NCBI RefSeq assembly: GCF_001632775.1
Contig: NZ_CP015249.1
Span: 1,034,686 to 1,098,685 of the forward strand
From: Dokdonella koreensis DS-123
GTDB taxonomy: Bacteria > Pseudomonadota > Gammaproteobacteria > Xanthomonadales > Rhodanobacteraceae
DNA: 64,000 bases
Direction: 5' to 3'
Shown: one piece after another, positions 34,332-44,200 of the stretch
How positions within the stretch are numbered: the stretch's first letter is position 1
Layout of the letters: every line of letters begins with the position of its first letter
Notes under the pieces: generated by a model
The model's database searches: none
Told to the model about the DNA's origin: nothing
Seen by the model: the letters and a program-made list of their open reading frames with translations, nothing else
Position numbers and translations under genes: made by a program

Positions 34332-35947
34332 GCCCCGGCTGGCGCGCATGGCTGGCCGATCCGCTGGTTCCGATCGCGCTGCTGCTACTGCCGGTGGTGT
34401 TCGTGCTGGCGCCGCTGCCGGTCGACGAGACGCGCTACCTGGCGGTGGCCTGGGAGATGCGCCAGAGCGGCGAGTTCCTGGTCCCGCACCTCAACGGCGC
34501 GCTCTACTCGCAGAAGCCGCCGCTGCTGTTCTGGCTCATCAACGCGGGCTGGCTGCTGACCGGCGTGGAAGGCTGGACCGGGCGCCTGCTGGCGCTGGGG
34601 TATTCGCTGGCGAGCCTGTGGCTGGTGCGGCGCATCGTGCTGCGCCTGGGGGAATCGGAGGCGGCCGCGTGCGCCGCCGTCTGGGTCATGGCCGGCATCG
34701 CCTGGTTCGCGGTCTTCGCCACCGCGATCATGTTCGACGTGCTGCTGGCCACCTGTGTGCTGGTCGCGCTGCTCGGGGTGCTCGACCTCGCCGAGGGGCG
34801 CAGCGGACGCGGCATCCTGGTGACGGGGCTGGGCATCGGCATCGGCGTGCTCGCCAAGGGGCCGGTGGTGGTGCTCGACATCGCCTTCGCCGGCCTGACC
34901 GCGCCCTGGTGGAGCGACGCCGTGCGGCGCCGGCCCGGGCGCTACTTCGCGGGGCTGGGAGCGGCCGTCCTGCTCGGCGCGGCGATCGGCCTGGCCTGGG
35001 CCCTGCCGGCCGCCCTGCGCGGCGGGGACGCCTACGCCCACGCGATCTTCTTCAAGCAGACGCTGGGCCGGGTCAGCGAGAGCTTCGCCCACCGGCGGCC
35101 GTGGTGGTGGTATGCGCTGATCCTGCCGCCGTTGCTGCTGCCGTGGCCGCTGGTGCTGCGCGGGCGGATCGCCGGCCTGCGCGCGGCGCTGGCACGTCCG
35201 GCGGTGCGCCTGGGCCTGCTGTGGACGGTGCCGACGGTGGTCGCGTTCTCGTTCGTCAGCGGCAAGCAGGGGCATTACCTGCTGCCGGTCCTGCCCGGCA
35301 TCGCGATCGCGCTCGGCGTGGCGATCGCGCGCGGCCATCTGCGCATTCGCGTCGGCCTGCTCGCGGTCGCCGTCGTGGCGGCCGGGCTGCTGTTCGCCCT
35401 GCTGCCGTGGTTGGCGCCGTCGCGCGCGCACCTGGTGTGGCTGGGATCGGTCTGGCCGCTGTGGGGCATCCTCGCCGTGGTCCTGGGCGGCGCGCTGTGG
35501 TGGGCGCGCTCGCGGCTGGAGCAGCCGATGACGCCGGCGGTGGTGATGCTCGGCCTGGTGCTGCTGCTGAAGCTGGCGATCGTGCAGGGAACCGGCAGCC
35601 ACTACGACCCGCGTGCGATCGCGAGCCAGATCCGGGCGATCCAGGACAGCGGCCGGCCGCTGATGCACATCGGCTGGCACCACGGCGTCTACGGGTTCGC
35701 CGGCCGGCTGGCGGCGCCGGTGCCGTTCGTGCTGCAGGCCGACCAGCTCCGCGCCTGGGCTGCCGCGCATCCGGACGGGCTGGTGGTCGGCCTGGAGCAG
35801 CGGTTCCGCGTCGGCGCCCCGCCGGTGTACCGTATCCCCTTCCGGGGCGGCCATGCGGCCATCTGGAACGCGAGCGACGTCGCCGCGGGCGGCATCGTGC
35901 CGGACGACGACGGCGGGGAGGTCGCGCTTCCGGATGACGAGGATTGA
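34328..35947 (+). CDS. ArnT-like GT83-type membrane glycosyltransferase
   Basis: 539 aa, about 12 hydrophobic helices. The first periplasmic loop has PLPVDETRYLAVAWEM, the DE(T)R motif typical of ArnT/PMT-type undecaprenyl-phosphate-sugar transferases, and the following QKPPLLFWLINAGW segment matches the family. It probably moves a sugar from a polyprenyl phosphate carrier to lipid A or another envelope acceptor. No arn operon is nearby, so aminoarabinose is not established. ATGA overlap with the HAD gene (34328-34331). The C-terminus is acidic (DDDGGEVALPDDED). Confidence 0.8.
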   Translation: MSPGWRAWLADPLVPIALLLLPVVFVLAPLPVDETRYLAVAWEMRQSGEFLVPHLNGALYSQKPPLLFWLINAGWLLTGVEGWTGRLLALGYSLASLWLVRRIVLRLGESEAAACAAVWVMAGIAWFAVFATAIMFDVLLATCVLVALLGVLDLAEGRSGRGILVTGLGIGIGVLAKGPVVVLDIAFAGLTAPWWSDAVRRRPGRYFAGLGAAVLLGAAIGLAWALPAALRGGDAYAHAIFFKQTLGRVSESFAHRRPWWWYALILPPLLLPWPLVLRGRIAGLRAALARPAVRLGLLWTVPTVVAFSFVSGKQGHYLLPVLPGIAIALGVAIARGHLRIRVGLLAVAVVAAGLLFALLPWLAPSRAHLVWLGSVWPLWGILAVVLGGALWWARSRLEQPMTPAVVMLGLVLLLKLAIVQGTGSHYDPRAIASQIRAIQDSGRPLMHIGWHHGVYGFAGRLAAPVPFVLQADQLRAWAAAHPDGLVVGLEQRFRVGAPPVYRIPFRGGHAAIWNASDVAAGGIVPDDDGGEVALPDDED

Positions 35948-36055
35948 TCGCGGGCCGCTGCCGGCGGGATCGCCGGTGCGGCCGGCTGCGGCGATCGATG
36001 GCGGAACGCCGGGCACCACGCGTCTTTCACGTCCAACTACATCCGGGGTGTTGCG

Positions 36056-37216
36056 ATGATCGTCCGATCCTTGTGCCTGCTGCTGGCCTGCGTCGCACTC
36101 GCCGTCGACGCTGCACCGGCGCGGCGCGCCGACCCGGGCTATCTCGCGACGATCCCCGACGAAGACACCGATCCGCTGCCGCGCGGGCTCGCCCCGCGCG
36201 AGCGCGCCACCTGGCAGCTGCCGCAGTGGCCGCTGGCACCGTTGGCGCCGCCGCCGGGCCGGGTGCGCGCGCAGGCCGAGTACGAGCCCAGTCACGGCCT
36301 GATGATCCGCTGGGGCGCCTACAATGCCCTGCATACGTCGATGGTCGTGCCGATCACGACCGCCAGCCCGCCGTCCGACGTCTGGATCGTCGTCTCCGGC
36401 GCCAGCCAGGAGCAATCGGCCCGCGGCGTGCTGGCCGGCGGTGGCGCCGACATGGACCACGTGCATTTCATCACCACCCCGTCGGACAGCGTCTGGATCC
36501 GCGACTACGGTCCGCGCTTCATCGACGACGACGGCCGGCGCGCGATCTCCGACCACACCTACAACCGGCCCCGGCCGAACGACGACGTGGTACCGGCCGC
36601 CGTCGCCACGCAGTGGAACGAGGCGATCTACGCGCTGCCGCTGCGGCACGGTGGCGGCAACTTCCATCTGTTCCGCAACCGCGAGGCGTTCATGACGCGG
36701 CTGATCGCCAACGAGAATCCCGCCGTCAGCGAGCAGCAGATCATCGACTACTACCGGGACTACCAGGGCCTGACGCTGACCCTGACCGACCCGTTCCCGC
36801 AGAGCTACGACACCACCCAGCACATCGACATGTGGCTGCTGCCGCTGGCCGACGGCAAGGTGCTGATCGGCCAGTACGCGGCCGGCGAAGGCGGCGGCGT
36901 ACCCAAGACGGTGACCGACGCCACCGCCGCGCTGATGCAGGAGCGCGGCTACACGGTCTACCGCACGCCGGGCTGGCAGTCCGGAAGCACGCACTACACC
37001 TACGCCAACTCGGTCATCCTGAACCGGGTGGTGCTGGTCTGCCAGTTCAACGGCTACCCGACGCAGAACGCCCAGGCCGTGGCCACCTACACGGCGGCGC
37101 TGCCCGACCATGAGATCGTCCCGGTGGATTGCAGCTCGATCATCGGCCTGTCGGGTGCGATCCACTGCATCGTCATGCACGTGCCGGACCTGCTGTTCCG
37201 CAGCGACTACGACTGA
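36056..37216 (+). CDS. Secreted peptidylarginine deiminase-like protein (PPAD-like), copy 1
   Basis: 386 aa with a Sec signal (cleavage about residue 19-20). Guanidine-modifying-enzyme fold of the Porph_PAD/agmatine deiminase family. Catalytic residues: D150 (SVWIRDYGPRF), H256 and D258 (TQHIDMWLLP), C371 (AIHCIVMHVP). The spacing 150/256/258/371 equals the Porphyromonas gingivalis PPAD set D130/H236/D238/C351, as I recall it, shifted by exactly 20. An R-P-R pair at 171-173 lies close to where PPAD has R152/R154, which read the C-terminal carboxylate. Agmatine deiminases are cytosolic; the signal peptide argues for extracellular citrullination of peptides. A close paralogue follows. Confidence 0.8.
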   Translation: MIVRSLCLLLACVALAVDAAPARRADPGYLATIPDEDTDPLPRGLAPRERATWQLPQWPLAPLAPPPGRVRAQAEYEPSHGLMIRWGAYNALHTSMVVPITTASPPSDVWIVVSGASQEQSARGVLAGGGADMDHVHFITTPSDSVWIRDYGPRFIDDDGRRAISDHTYNRPRPNDDVVPAAVATQWNEAIYALPLRHGGGNFHLFRNREAFMTRLIANENPAVSEQQIIDYYRDYQGLTLTLTDPFPQSYDTTQHIDMWLLPLADGKVLIGQYAAGEGGGVPKTVTDATAALMQERGYTVYRTPGWQSGSTHYTYANSVILNRVVLVCQFNGYPTQNAQAVATYTAALPDHEIVPVDCSSIIGLSGAIHCIVMHVPDLLFRSDYD

Positions 37217-37472
37217 AGCACTGCGGCGCCGGCCGCAGGGCCGGGACGGCAGCCCCTGGCCGGCGCGCCGTCAGCCCTGGACAGGGCGGCTCGGGGGGCG
37301 GGATCCCCGCAGGTGTCCGCGACGGAGGCCGCGCCGCCGACCAGCCGGTGCCCCGGCGGCGGGTGCGGTGCCCGATGGGAAACACGCGCCTTCCGTGCTG
37401 CGCGCGTGCGCGGGTAGGGGTATCGTCACCGGCCGGCGTTTCACTCCCGCACATCCCCCAGGGTTCGCGCTG
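37217..37472. other. Spacer between the two deiminase-like genes
   Basis: 256 bp with no gene. It has GC-rich inverted segments (CGGCGCCGGCC...GGCCGGCGCG near 37223-37267) but no T-run, so no clear terminator; the second gene could be transcribed by read-through or from its own promoter. Confidence 0.4.
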
Positions 37473-38651
37473 ATGACCGTTCGCTCCTCGTGGCTGCTTC
37501 TGGTGGGTCTTGCCGTCGCGACGGCGGTCCACGCCGCCCCGGCGCGCCGCGCCGATCCGGCCTACCTGGCGACGATCGTCGACGACGAGGCCGATCCGCT
37601 GCCGCGCGTGCGCGCGGCCCACGAACCCGCGTCCCACCGGTCGCCGGCACCGCCGTGGTCGACGACGATGGCGGCCGCGCCTCCGGGGCCGGTTCGCGCA
37701 CAGACCGAGTACGAGGCCAACCACGGCCTGATGATCCGCTGGGGCGCCTTCAATGCGCTGCACACGGCGATGATCGTGCCGATCACGACGGCCGACCCGC
37801 CCTCGGACGTCTGGATCGTGGTCTCCGGCGCCGGCCAGGCGCAGTCGGCCCGCGACGTGCTGGCCGGCGGCGGTGCCGACCTGGACCGCGTGCACTTCAT
37901 CACCGCGGTCTCCGACAGCGTCTGGATCCGCGACTACGGTCCGCGCTTCATCGACGATGCCGGCCGGCGCGCGATCTCGGACCACATCTACAACTACGCG
38001 TCCGGGCGCCCGAACGACGATCGCGTGCCGCAGGCGGTGGCGGTGCAGCTGGGCGAGGCGATCTACGATTTCCCGCTCCATCACGGCGGCGGCAACTTTC
38101 ATCTGTTCCGCAACCGCGAGGCGTACATGACGCGGCTGATCGTCAACGACAACCCCGGCGTCAGCGAGCAGCAGATCAAGGACTACTACGCCGCCCACCA
38201 GGGCCTGGACGTCACCCTGACCGACCCGTTCCCGCAGAGCTACGACGGCACCCAGCACATCGACATGTGGATGCTGCCGCTGGCCGACGACAAGGTGCTG
38301 ATCGGCGACTATGCGGCCGGCGAGGGTGGCGGCGTGCCCAAGACGGTCACCGACGCCACCGCCGCGCTGATGCAGGAGCGCGGCTACACGGTCTACCGCA
38401 CGCCCGGCTGGCACGCGGCCGGTGCGCACTACACCTACACCAATTCGGTGATCCTCAACCGCCTGGCGCTGGTGTGCCAGTTCAGCGGCTACGCCGCGCA
38501 GAACGCCCAGGTGGTCGCCACCTACCAGACGGCGTTGCCCGGGCACGAGATCGTTCCGATCGACTGCAGCTCGATCATCGGCCTGGCGGGCGCGATCCAC
38601 TGCATCGTCATGCACGTGCCGGACCTGCTGTTCCGCAACGACTACGACTGA
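37473..38651 (+). CDS. Secreted peptidylarginine deiminase-like protein (PPAD-like), copy 2
   Basis: 392 aa; signal peptide to about residue 21. It is a clear tandem paralogue of the upstream gene: the catalytic halves are nearly the same while the linker after the signal (about 45-75) has diverged. Catalytic set D154, H262, D264, C377 is complete, and the His-Cys distance (115) is kept. The loop that in copy 1 reads YNRPRPNDD is YNYASGRPNDD here: two residues longer and without the R-x-R pair. If that pair reads the peptide C-terminus, this copy should differ in specificity. ATG 37473 is the natural start; the frame is open further upstream by chance. Confidence 0.8.
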   Translation: MTVRSSWLLLVGLAVATAVHAAPARRADPAYLATIVDDEADPLPRVRAAHEPASHRSPAPPWSTTMAAAPPGPVRAQTEYEANHGLMIRWGAFNALHTAMIVPITTADPPSDVWIVVSGAGQAQSARDVLAGGGADLDRVHFITAVSDSVWIRDYGPRFIDDAGRRAISDHIYNYASGRPNDDRVPQAVAVQLGEAIYDFPLHHGGGNFHLFRNREAYMTRLIVNDNPGVSEQQIKDYYAAHQGLDVTLTDPFPQSYDGTQHIDMWMLPLADDKVLIGDYAAGEGGGVPKTVTDATAALMQERGYTVYRTPGWHAAGAHYTYTNSVILNRLALVCQFSGYAAQNAQVVATYQTALPGHEIVPIDCSSIIGLAGAIHCIVMHVPDLLFRNDYD

Positions 38652-38727
38652 GACCGCCACGCGCGGCATCGGCCGGCGGGCCGGCCGCCACGGAGCGGGA
38701 GGCGTCGCGCGGCGAGGCCGGCCGGAG

Positions 38728-40158
38728 CTAGTCCAGCGGCGCCGGCTCGCTGGTGTCGACATGGCGTGGCGAGCCCGGCCAGCGCACGAACAGCGCCAGG
38801 TTCCAGCCTCGCTCGGCCAGGCCGCGCCGCAGGCGCGAGGTGGCCTGGCCGGCGACCAGCGCGGTCTTGTCGCGGACGCGGAAGTCGGGCCGGTCGAAGA
38901 AGGCCTCGACTTCGGGTGTCCAGCTCAGGTAGTCGACCGGCAGCGGCACCACCAGCGCGCCATCGGCACGCTGCCAGACCAGTCCGGCGCCGACGGTACG
39001 CAAGCGGCCGGTACCGGCGTCGACGCCGGGATCCACCGCCAGCATGCGTAGGGCGTTGACGATGAAGCGCGCCTCCAGCTCCGAGCGGGCGGTCATCGCC
39101 AGTTCCAGCAGGGCATCGCCGCCCGCGGCCGGCCGCAGCGCGTCGAGCGCGTCGAGCATGCGACCGTGGAAGGTCGGCGTGAACGTGCCGCGGCGCAGGA
39201 ACTGGCGTACCAGCAGGTCGTCCGCGCACCACGTGCCGAAGCGTTCCTGGTTGCGCGCCCGCAGCGCGTCGCCGTCCAGCGCCCAGACCGCACTGTCGAT
39301 CTGCAGCGTCGTCGCCATCGGCCCGGCGCCGGTGACGCCGGCCAGCAGGCCGGTCGCCGACAGGCGCCCGCCGGCACCGGCCCAGGCGAGCCGGTCGAGC
39401 TGGTCGTGCAGGTAGGGATTGGAGGTGTACGGGTCGAGGCCGAGCTGGCGCGCCAGCTCGCGCTTGACCTGGCCGTACTCGACCTGGCGCTTGAGTTCCC
39501 GGCCGGCTTCCGCGCCGGCCTTGCCGTACCAGCTGTTGCCGGCGCGGTCGCGCCGGTTCTCGCGCGCATCGGTCATCGGTCCTTCCGCGGCCGGATAGGG
39601 ATTGCCGGCGGTGCCGAATTCACGGGCGACCCGGTCGGACAGCGACTGCGCCTGCCGTCCCAGCTTGACGAACGGTGCGGCGAAGAAGCGGGCGACGCCG
39701 GCCGGCAGGCCGCGCAGCGTGGCGACCGGGTGCATGACCACGTTGCCGACCGCACGCGCCGTGCCGCCGAGCGTGCCGCCGGCCGAGCGCGCGAACGCTT
39801 CCGAATGCGTCACCTGCTCCAGCGCGGCCAAGGCCGGCAGTTCGGCTTCGCGCTCGGCGAGGATCTCGATGCTCTCGGCGCGCACCGGCCCGGCATCGGT
39901 GTCGAGCGTGAAATGGGCCATGTAGCCGCGGATCTCGACGTGCGGGTCGACGCTGAAACCGGGGCCGGCCAGCAGGTCCGGCGGCACCAGCGTGGCGGCC
40001 TCCAGCACCGGCTCCTCGTCGTGCGGGGCGTCGTCCGGCACGGCCGCGGCTGCCACGGGCAGCAGCAGGAGCCAGAGGGCCGGCGCGAGCGGCGGCCGGG
40101 AGCGGGCGGTGGAGCGAAGCGGGCGCATGACGGACGGCATCGGGGAACGAGGCATCAT
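38728..40158 (-). CDS. Uncharacterised exported protein
   Basis: Up to 476 aa; I do not recognise the family. A signal peptide is visible (PPLAPALWLLLLPVAAAAV), after which come a charged region (DDAPHDEEPVLEAATLVPPDLL), a strand-rich segment (residues about 62-105), a glycine/alanine-rich region (RSAGGTLGGTARAVGNVVMHPVATLRGLPAG), and a mostly helical C-terminal half. Starts at 40158, 40140 and 40128 are all possible and none has a good ribosome site; the signal favours 40140 or 40128. It follows accA by 87 bp on the same strand. Intact frame and a normal codon pattern suggest a real gene. Confidence 0.65.
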   Translation of the reverse strand: MMPRSPMPSVMRPLRSTARSRPPLAPALWLLLLPVAAAAVPDDAPHDEEPVLEAATLVPPDLLAGPGFSVDPHVEIRGYMAHFTLDTDAGPVRAESIEILAEREAELPALAALEQVTHSEAFARSAGGTLGGTARAVGNVVMHPVATLRGLPAGVARFFAAPFVKLGRQAQSLSDRVAREFGTAGNPYPAAEGPMTDARENRRDRAGNSWYGKAGAEAGRELKRQVEYGQVKRELARQLGLDPYTSNPYLHDQLDRLAWAGAGGRLSATGLLAGVTGAGPMATTLQIDSAVWALDGDALRARNQERFGTWCADDLLVRQFLRRGTFTPTFHGRMLDALDALRPAAGGDALLELAMTARSELEARFIVNALRMLAVDPGVDAGTGRLRTVGAGLVWQRADGALVVPLPVDYLSWTPEVEAFFDRPDFRVRDKTALVAGQATSRLRRGLAERGWNLALFVRWPGSPRHVDTSEPAPLD

Positions 40159-40245
40159 GACAGCCGGCCGGCGACGCCGGCTGACTGCCCGGGGTATCGG
40201 TCCCCCGGCAGGCCGCGCCGGCCAGGGACCGGCGCGCCGTCGCTA

Positions 40246-41202
40246 CTACTCGGTGAACGCGCCGTAGCGGCGCAGGCGCTGGTAGCGGTTGCCGAGCAGG
40301 GTATCGGCGTCGATGTCCGCCAGCGCGTCCAGTTCGTTGAGCAGGACCGCCTTGAGGCGCACGGCCATCGCGTGCGGGTTGCGGTGGGCGCCGCCGAGCG
40401 GCTCGCGCACGACCTTGTCGATCAGGCCCAGCTCGAGCAGGCGCGGGGCGGTGAGTCCCAGCGCCTCGGCCGCGTCGCGGGCCTTGTCGGCGCTCTTCCA
40501 GAGAATCGAGGCACAGCCTTCGGGCGAGATGACCGAATAGGTGGAGTACTGCAGCATCAGCGTGCGGTCGCCGACGCCGATCGCCAGCGCACCGCCCGAG
40601 CCGCCCTCGCCGATCACCGTGCAGATGATCGGCACGCGCAGCTCGGCCATCTCCAGCAGGTTGCGCGCGATCGCCTCGCTCTGGCCGCGCTCCTCGGCGC
40701 CGACGCCGGGGTAGGCACCGGGCGTGTCGATGAAGGTCAGGACCGGCAGCCTGAACCGTTCGGCCATCTTCATCAGGCGCAGTGCCTTGCGGTAGCCCTC
40801 CGGGCGCGGCATGCCGAAGTTGCGGCGGACCTTGGTCTTGGTGTCGCGGCCCTTCTGGTGGCCGATCACCACCACGCCGCGGCCGTCGATCCGGCCGAGG
40901 CCGCCGACGATCGCCGCGTCGTCGGCATAGGCGCGGTCGCCGGCCAGCTCGTGGAACTCCTCGCAGATCACGCCGACGTAGTCGAGCGTATAGGGCCGGG
41001 CCGGATGGCGGGCGAGCTGGGCGACCTGCCAGGAGGTGAGACCCTTGAAGATCTCATGGGTCTTGAGCTTGAGCTTGTCCTGCAGGCGCCGGATTTCCTC
41101 GTCGATATTGAACGCCTGTCCCTGGCTGGCGTGGCGAAGCTCGTGGATCTTCGCATCCAGCTCGGCAATGGGTTGTTCGAAATCGAGGAAATTCGGGTTC
41201 AT
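40246..41202 (-). CDS. accA: Acetyl-CoA carboxylase carboxyltransferase subunit alpha
   Basis: 318 aa, standard length. Carboxyltransferase motifs include [31 protein letters not shown] and the oxyanion-hole glycine pair in [16 protein letters not shown]. With AccD it transfers carboxyl from biotin to acetyl-CoA to make malonyl-CoA for fatty acid synthesis. It follows dnaE by 78 bp, the conserved gammaproteobacterial arrangement dnaE-accA. Confidence 0.97.
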   Translation of the reverse strand: MNPNFLDFEQPIAELDAKIHELRHASQGQAFNIDEEIRRLQDKLKLKTHEIFKGLTSWQVAQLARHPARPYTLDYVGVICEEFHELAGDRAYADDAAIVGGLGRIDGRGVVVIGHQKGRDTKTKVRRNFGMPRPEGYRKALRLMKMAERFRLPVLTFIDTPGAYPGVGAEERGQSEAIARNLLEMAELRVPIICTVIGEGGSGGALAIGVGDRTLMLQYSTYSVISPEGCASILWKSADKARDAAEALGLTAPRLLELGLIDKVVREPLGGAHRNPHAMAVRLKAVLLNELDALADIDADTLLGNRYQRLRRYGAFTE

Positions 41203-41280
41203 TCGACGCTGTTCGAGCGAAAAGGTCGGCAGTATAGCCGGATCGGATCGGTGGGGCGCCGGCCGTTGGTACCGCGGTGC

Positions 41281-44200
41281 TCAGCCGAGCAGCAGCTGGG
41301 CCGCCAGCACGCCGTCGATGCCGAGCAGCGCGCGCTGCAGCTCGGGGCCGGCGCGCACGCGCCATTGCGCGCCCAGCTCGATGTCGGCCTGGCCGCCGGC
41401 ATTGCTGACGGTCAGGCGCACCGGGGTGGTGCCCCCGCGGTACGGGTCCAGCGCCGAACGCAGCCGCGGCACGAAATCCCGGCCGATGCCGTTCAGGCGC
41501 ACCTGCACGACGCGCACCTGGGCCTCGCAGGCCGAGGCGATCGTCGTGACCCGCTGCACGCGGATCTGGTAGCCGCCGCTGAAGTCGTCGACCGACAGCC
41601 CGCCTTCGAAGACCAGGATCGCGTCACGCGTCAGCAGGGCGCCGTACTGGACCAGCACCTCGCTCCAGAGGCTGGCGGTGAACCGGCCCGAATGGTCCTC
41701 GACCTCGACGAAGGCGCGGCTGTCGCCGGCCTTGCGGATGCCGGCCACCGCGCCGGCCAGCACGAACGGCTGGTCGTTGAAGCGCCCGCGCCGCTCGCCG
41801 GGGGCGGGCGGCTTGTAGTGCGCGGCGATCTCGCCGATCGGGCAGGTCGTGATCTTGGCCAGCAGGTCGCGCCAGGCATCGGTGGGATGGCCGGACAGGT
41901 AGTGGCCGAGGGTCTCGCGCTCGCCGGACAGCTTCTGTTCGAGCGACCAGTCGTCGACCTCGGTCTGCTCGACCGGTGCCGCGGCGGCCGGGCCGGCAGC
42001 GCCGAAGATGTCGCCCTGTCCGCGCTCCAGGTCGTGCGCATGCTGCTCGGCGGCCTTGATCGCCGCCGGCAGCTGCGCCATCAGGCTGGCCCGGTTGGTC
42101 GCCAGCGCGTCCATCGAGCCGGACAGGATCAGGGCCTCGAAGACGCGCTTGTTGATCTTCTGCGGATCCACCCGCAGGCAGAAATCGGCCAGGTCGCGGT
42201 ACGGGCCGCCGCGCCCGCGCGCCTCGACGATGTTCTCGACCGCGCCGCGGCCGACGCCCTTCACCGCGCCGAGGCCGTAGCGGATCGTCTTCTCGTCGGC
42301 CGCCTCGAACATGTAGGCCGAGGCGTTGACGTCCGGCGGCTGCACGGTCAGGCCGATCGCGCGGGCCTCGTCGAGGAAGGTGACGACCTTGTCGGTGTTG
42401 TCCATGTCCGAGGACAGCACCGCGGCCATGAACTCGGCGGCATAGTGCGTCTTGAGCCAGGCGGTCTGGTACGAGACCAGCGCATAGGCCGCCGCGTGCG
42501 ACTTGTTGAAGCCGTAGCCGGCGAACTTCTCCATCAGGTCGAAGATCGCGTCGGCCTTGGCCTCGCCGATGCCGTCGCGGGCCGCACCCTCGCGGAAGAT
42601 CGCGCGGTGCTTGGCCATTTCCTCGGCCTTCTTCTTGCCCATCGCGCGGCGCAGCAGGTCGGCGCCGCCGAGCGAGTAGTGGCCCACGATCTGGGCCATC
42701 TGCATCACCTGCTCCTGGTAGACCATGATCCCGTAGGTCTCCCGCAGGATCGGCTCCACCCGCTGGTCGGGGTAGTCGATGGTCTCGCGGCCGTGCTTGC
42801 GCGCGCAGAAGCTCGGGATCAGCTCCATCGGCCCCGGCCGGTAGAGCGAAACCAGGGCGATCAGGTCCTCGAACCGGTCGGGCTTGGCGTCCTTGAGCAG
42901 GCTCTGCATGCCGCGCGACTCGAACTGGAACACGGCCACGGTGTCGCCGCGTGCGAACAGCGTGTAGCTGGCCGGGTCGTCCAGCGGCACGGACATGATG
43001 TCCAGCGCCGGCTCGCCGGCGGCGGCGCGGCGCCGGTTGATCGCCTTGACGGTCCAGTCGATGATCGTCAGCGTGCGCAGGCCGAGGAAGTCGAACTTGA
43101 CCAGGCCGATCGCCTCGACGTCGTCCTTGTCGAACTGGGTCACCACGCCGGCGCCGCCGTCTTCGCTGTAGAGCGGGGCGAAATCGGTCAGCGGTCCCGG
43201 CGCGATCACGACGCCGCCGGCGTGCTTGCCGGCGTTGCGGGTCAGGTCCTCGAGCTTGAGCGCGAGGTCCACCAGCTCGCGGACCTCCTCGTCCTCGGCG
43301 TACTGCGTGCAGAAGTCGCCGACCACGCGCTCCGGTTCGCTGCGCGACTTCTCGGTGCGGCCCAGCGCGTCCTCCAGCGAGAGGTCCAGCGGCCGCGGCG
43401 GGATCAGCTTGGCGATGCGGTCGACCTGGCCGTAGGGCATGCCGAGCACGCGGCCGGTGTCGCGCAGCACCGCCTTGGCCGCCATCGTGCCGTAGGTGAT
43501 GATCTGGCTGACCCGGTCGCGGCCGTACTTGCGGGCCACGTAGTCGATCACCTCGTCGCGCCGGTCCATGCAGAAGTCGACGTCGAAGTCGGGCATCGAC
43601 ACGCGTTCGGGATTCAGGAAACGCTCGAACAGCAGGCCGTAGCGCAACGGGTCGAGGTCGGTGATGCCGAGCGCATAGGCCACCAGCGAGCCGGCACCCG
43701 AGCCGCGGCCCGGACCCACCGGGATGTCGTGGTCCTTGGCCCAGTTGATGAAGTCGGCGACGATCAGGAAGTAGCCGGGGAAGCCCATCTGCACGATGAC
43801 GTCGACTTCGCGCTCCAGCCGCTGCGCATAGTCGGCCTCGGCGAAGCCCGGCGCCGGCGGCTGCTTGGCCAGCCGGGCGGCCAGGCCGTCGCGGGCCTGC
43901 GACCGGATCCACGAGTCGAGCGTCTCGTCGGCCGGCACCGGGAACGCCGGCAGGTAGTAGGTGCCGAACGCGAGCTGCAGGTTGCAGCGCCGCGCCAGCT
44001 CCACGGTGTTCTCGACCGCGCCGGGCAGGTCGGCGAACAGCGCCGCCATCGCGTCGGGCGCCTTCAGGTACTGCTCGGCCGAGTAGTCGCGCGGGCGCTT
44101 GGGGTCGGCCAGCACGCGGCCGCCGTGGATGCACACGCGCGCCTCGTGCGCCTCGAAGTCCTCGTGCTCGAGGAAGCGCACGTCGTTGCTGGCGACCACC

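Noticed and set aside
36056-38651. Agmatine deiminase (polyamine pathway) for the tandem pair
   Set aside because: Both proteins have Sec signal peptides and PPAD-like spacing of catalytic residues; no putrescine genes nearby. Not absolutely excluded.
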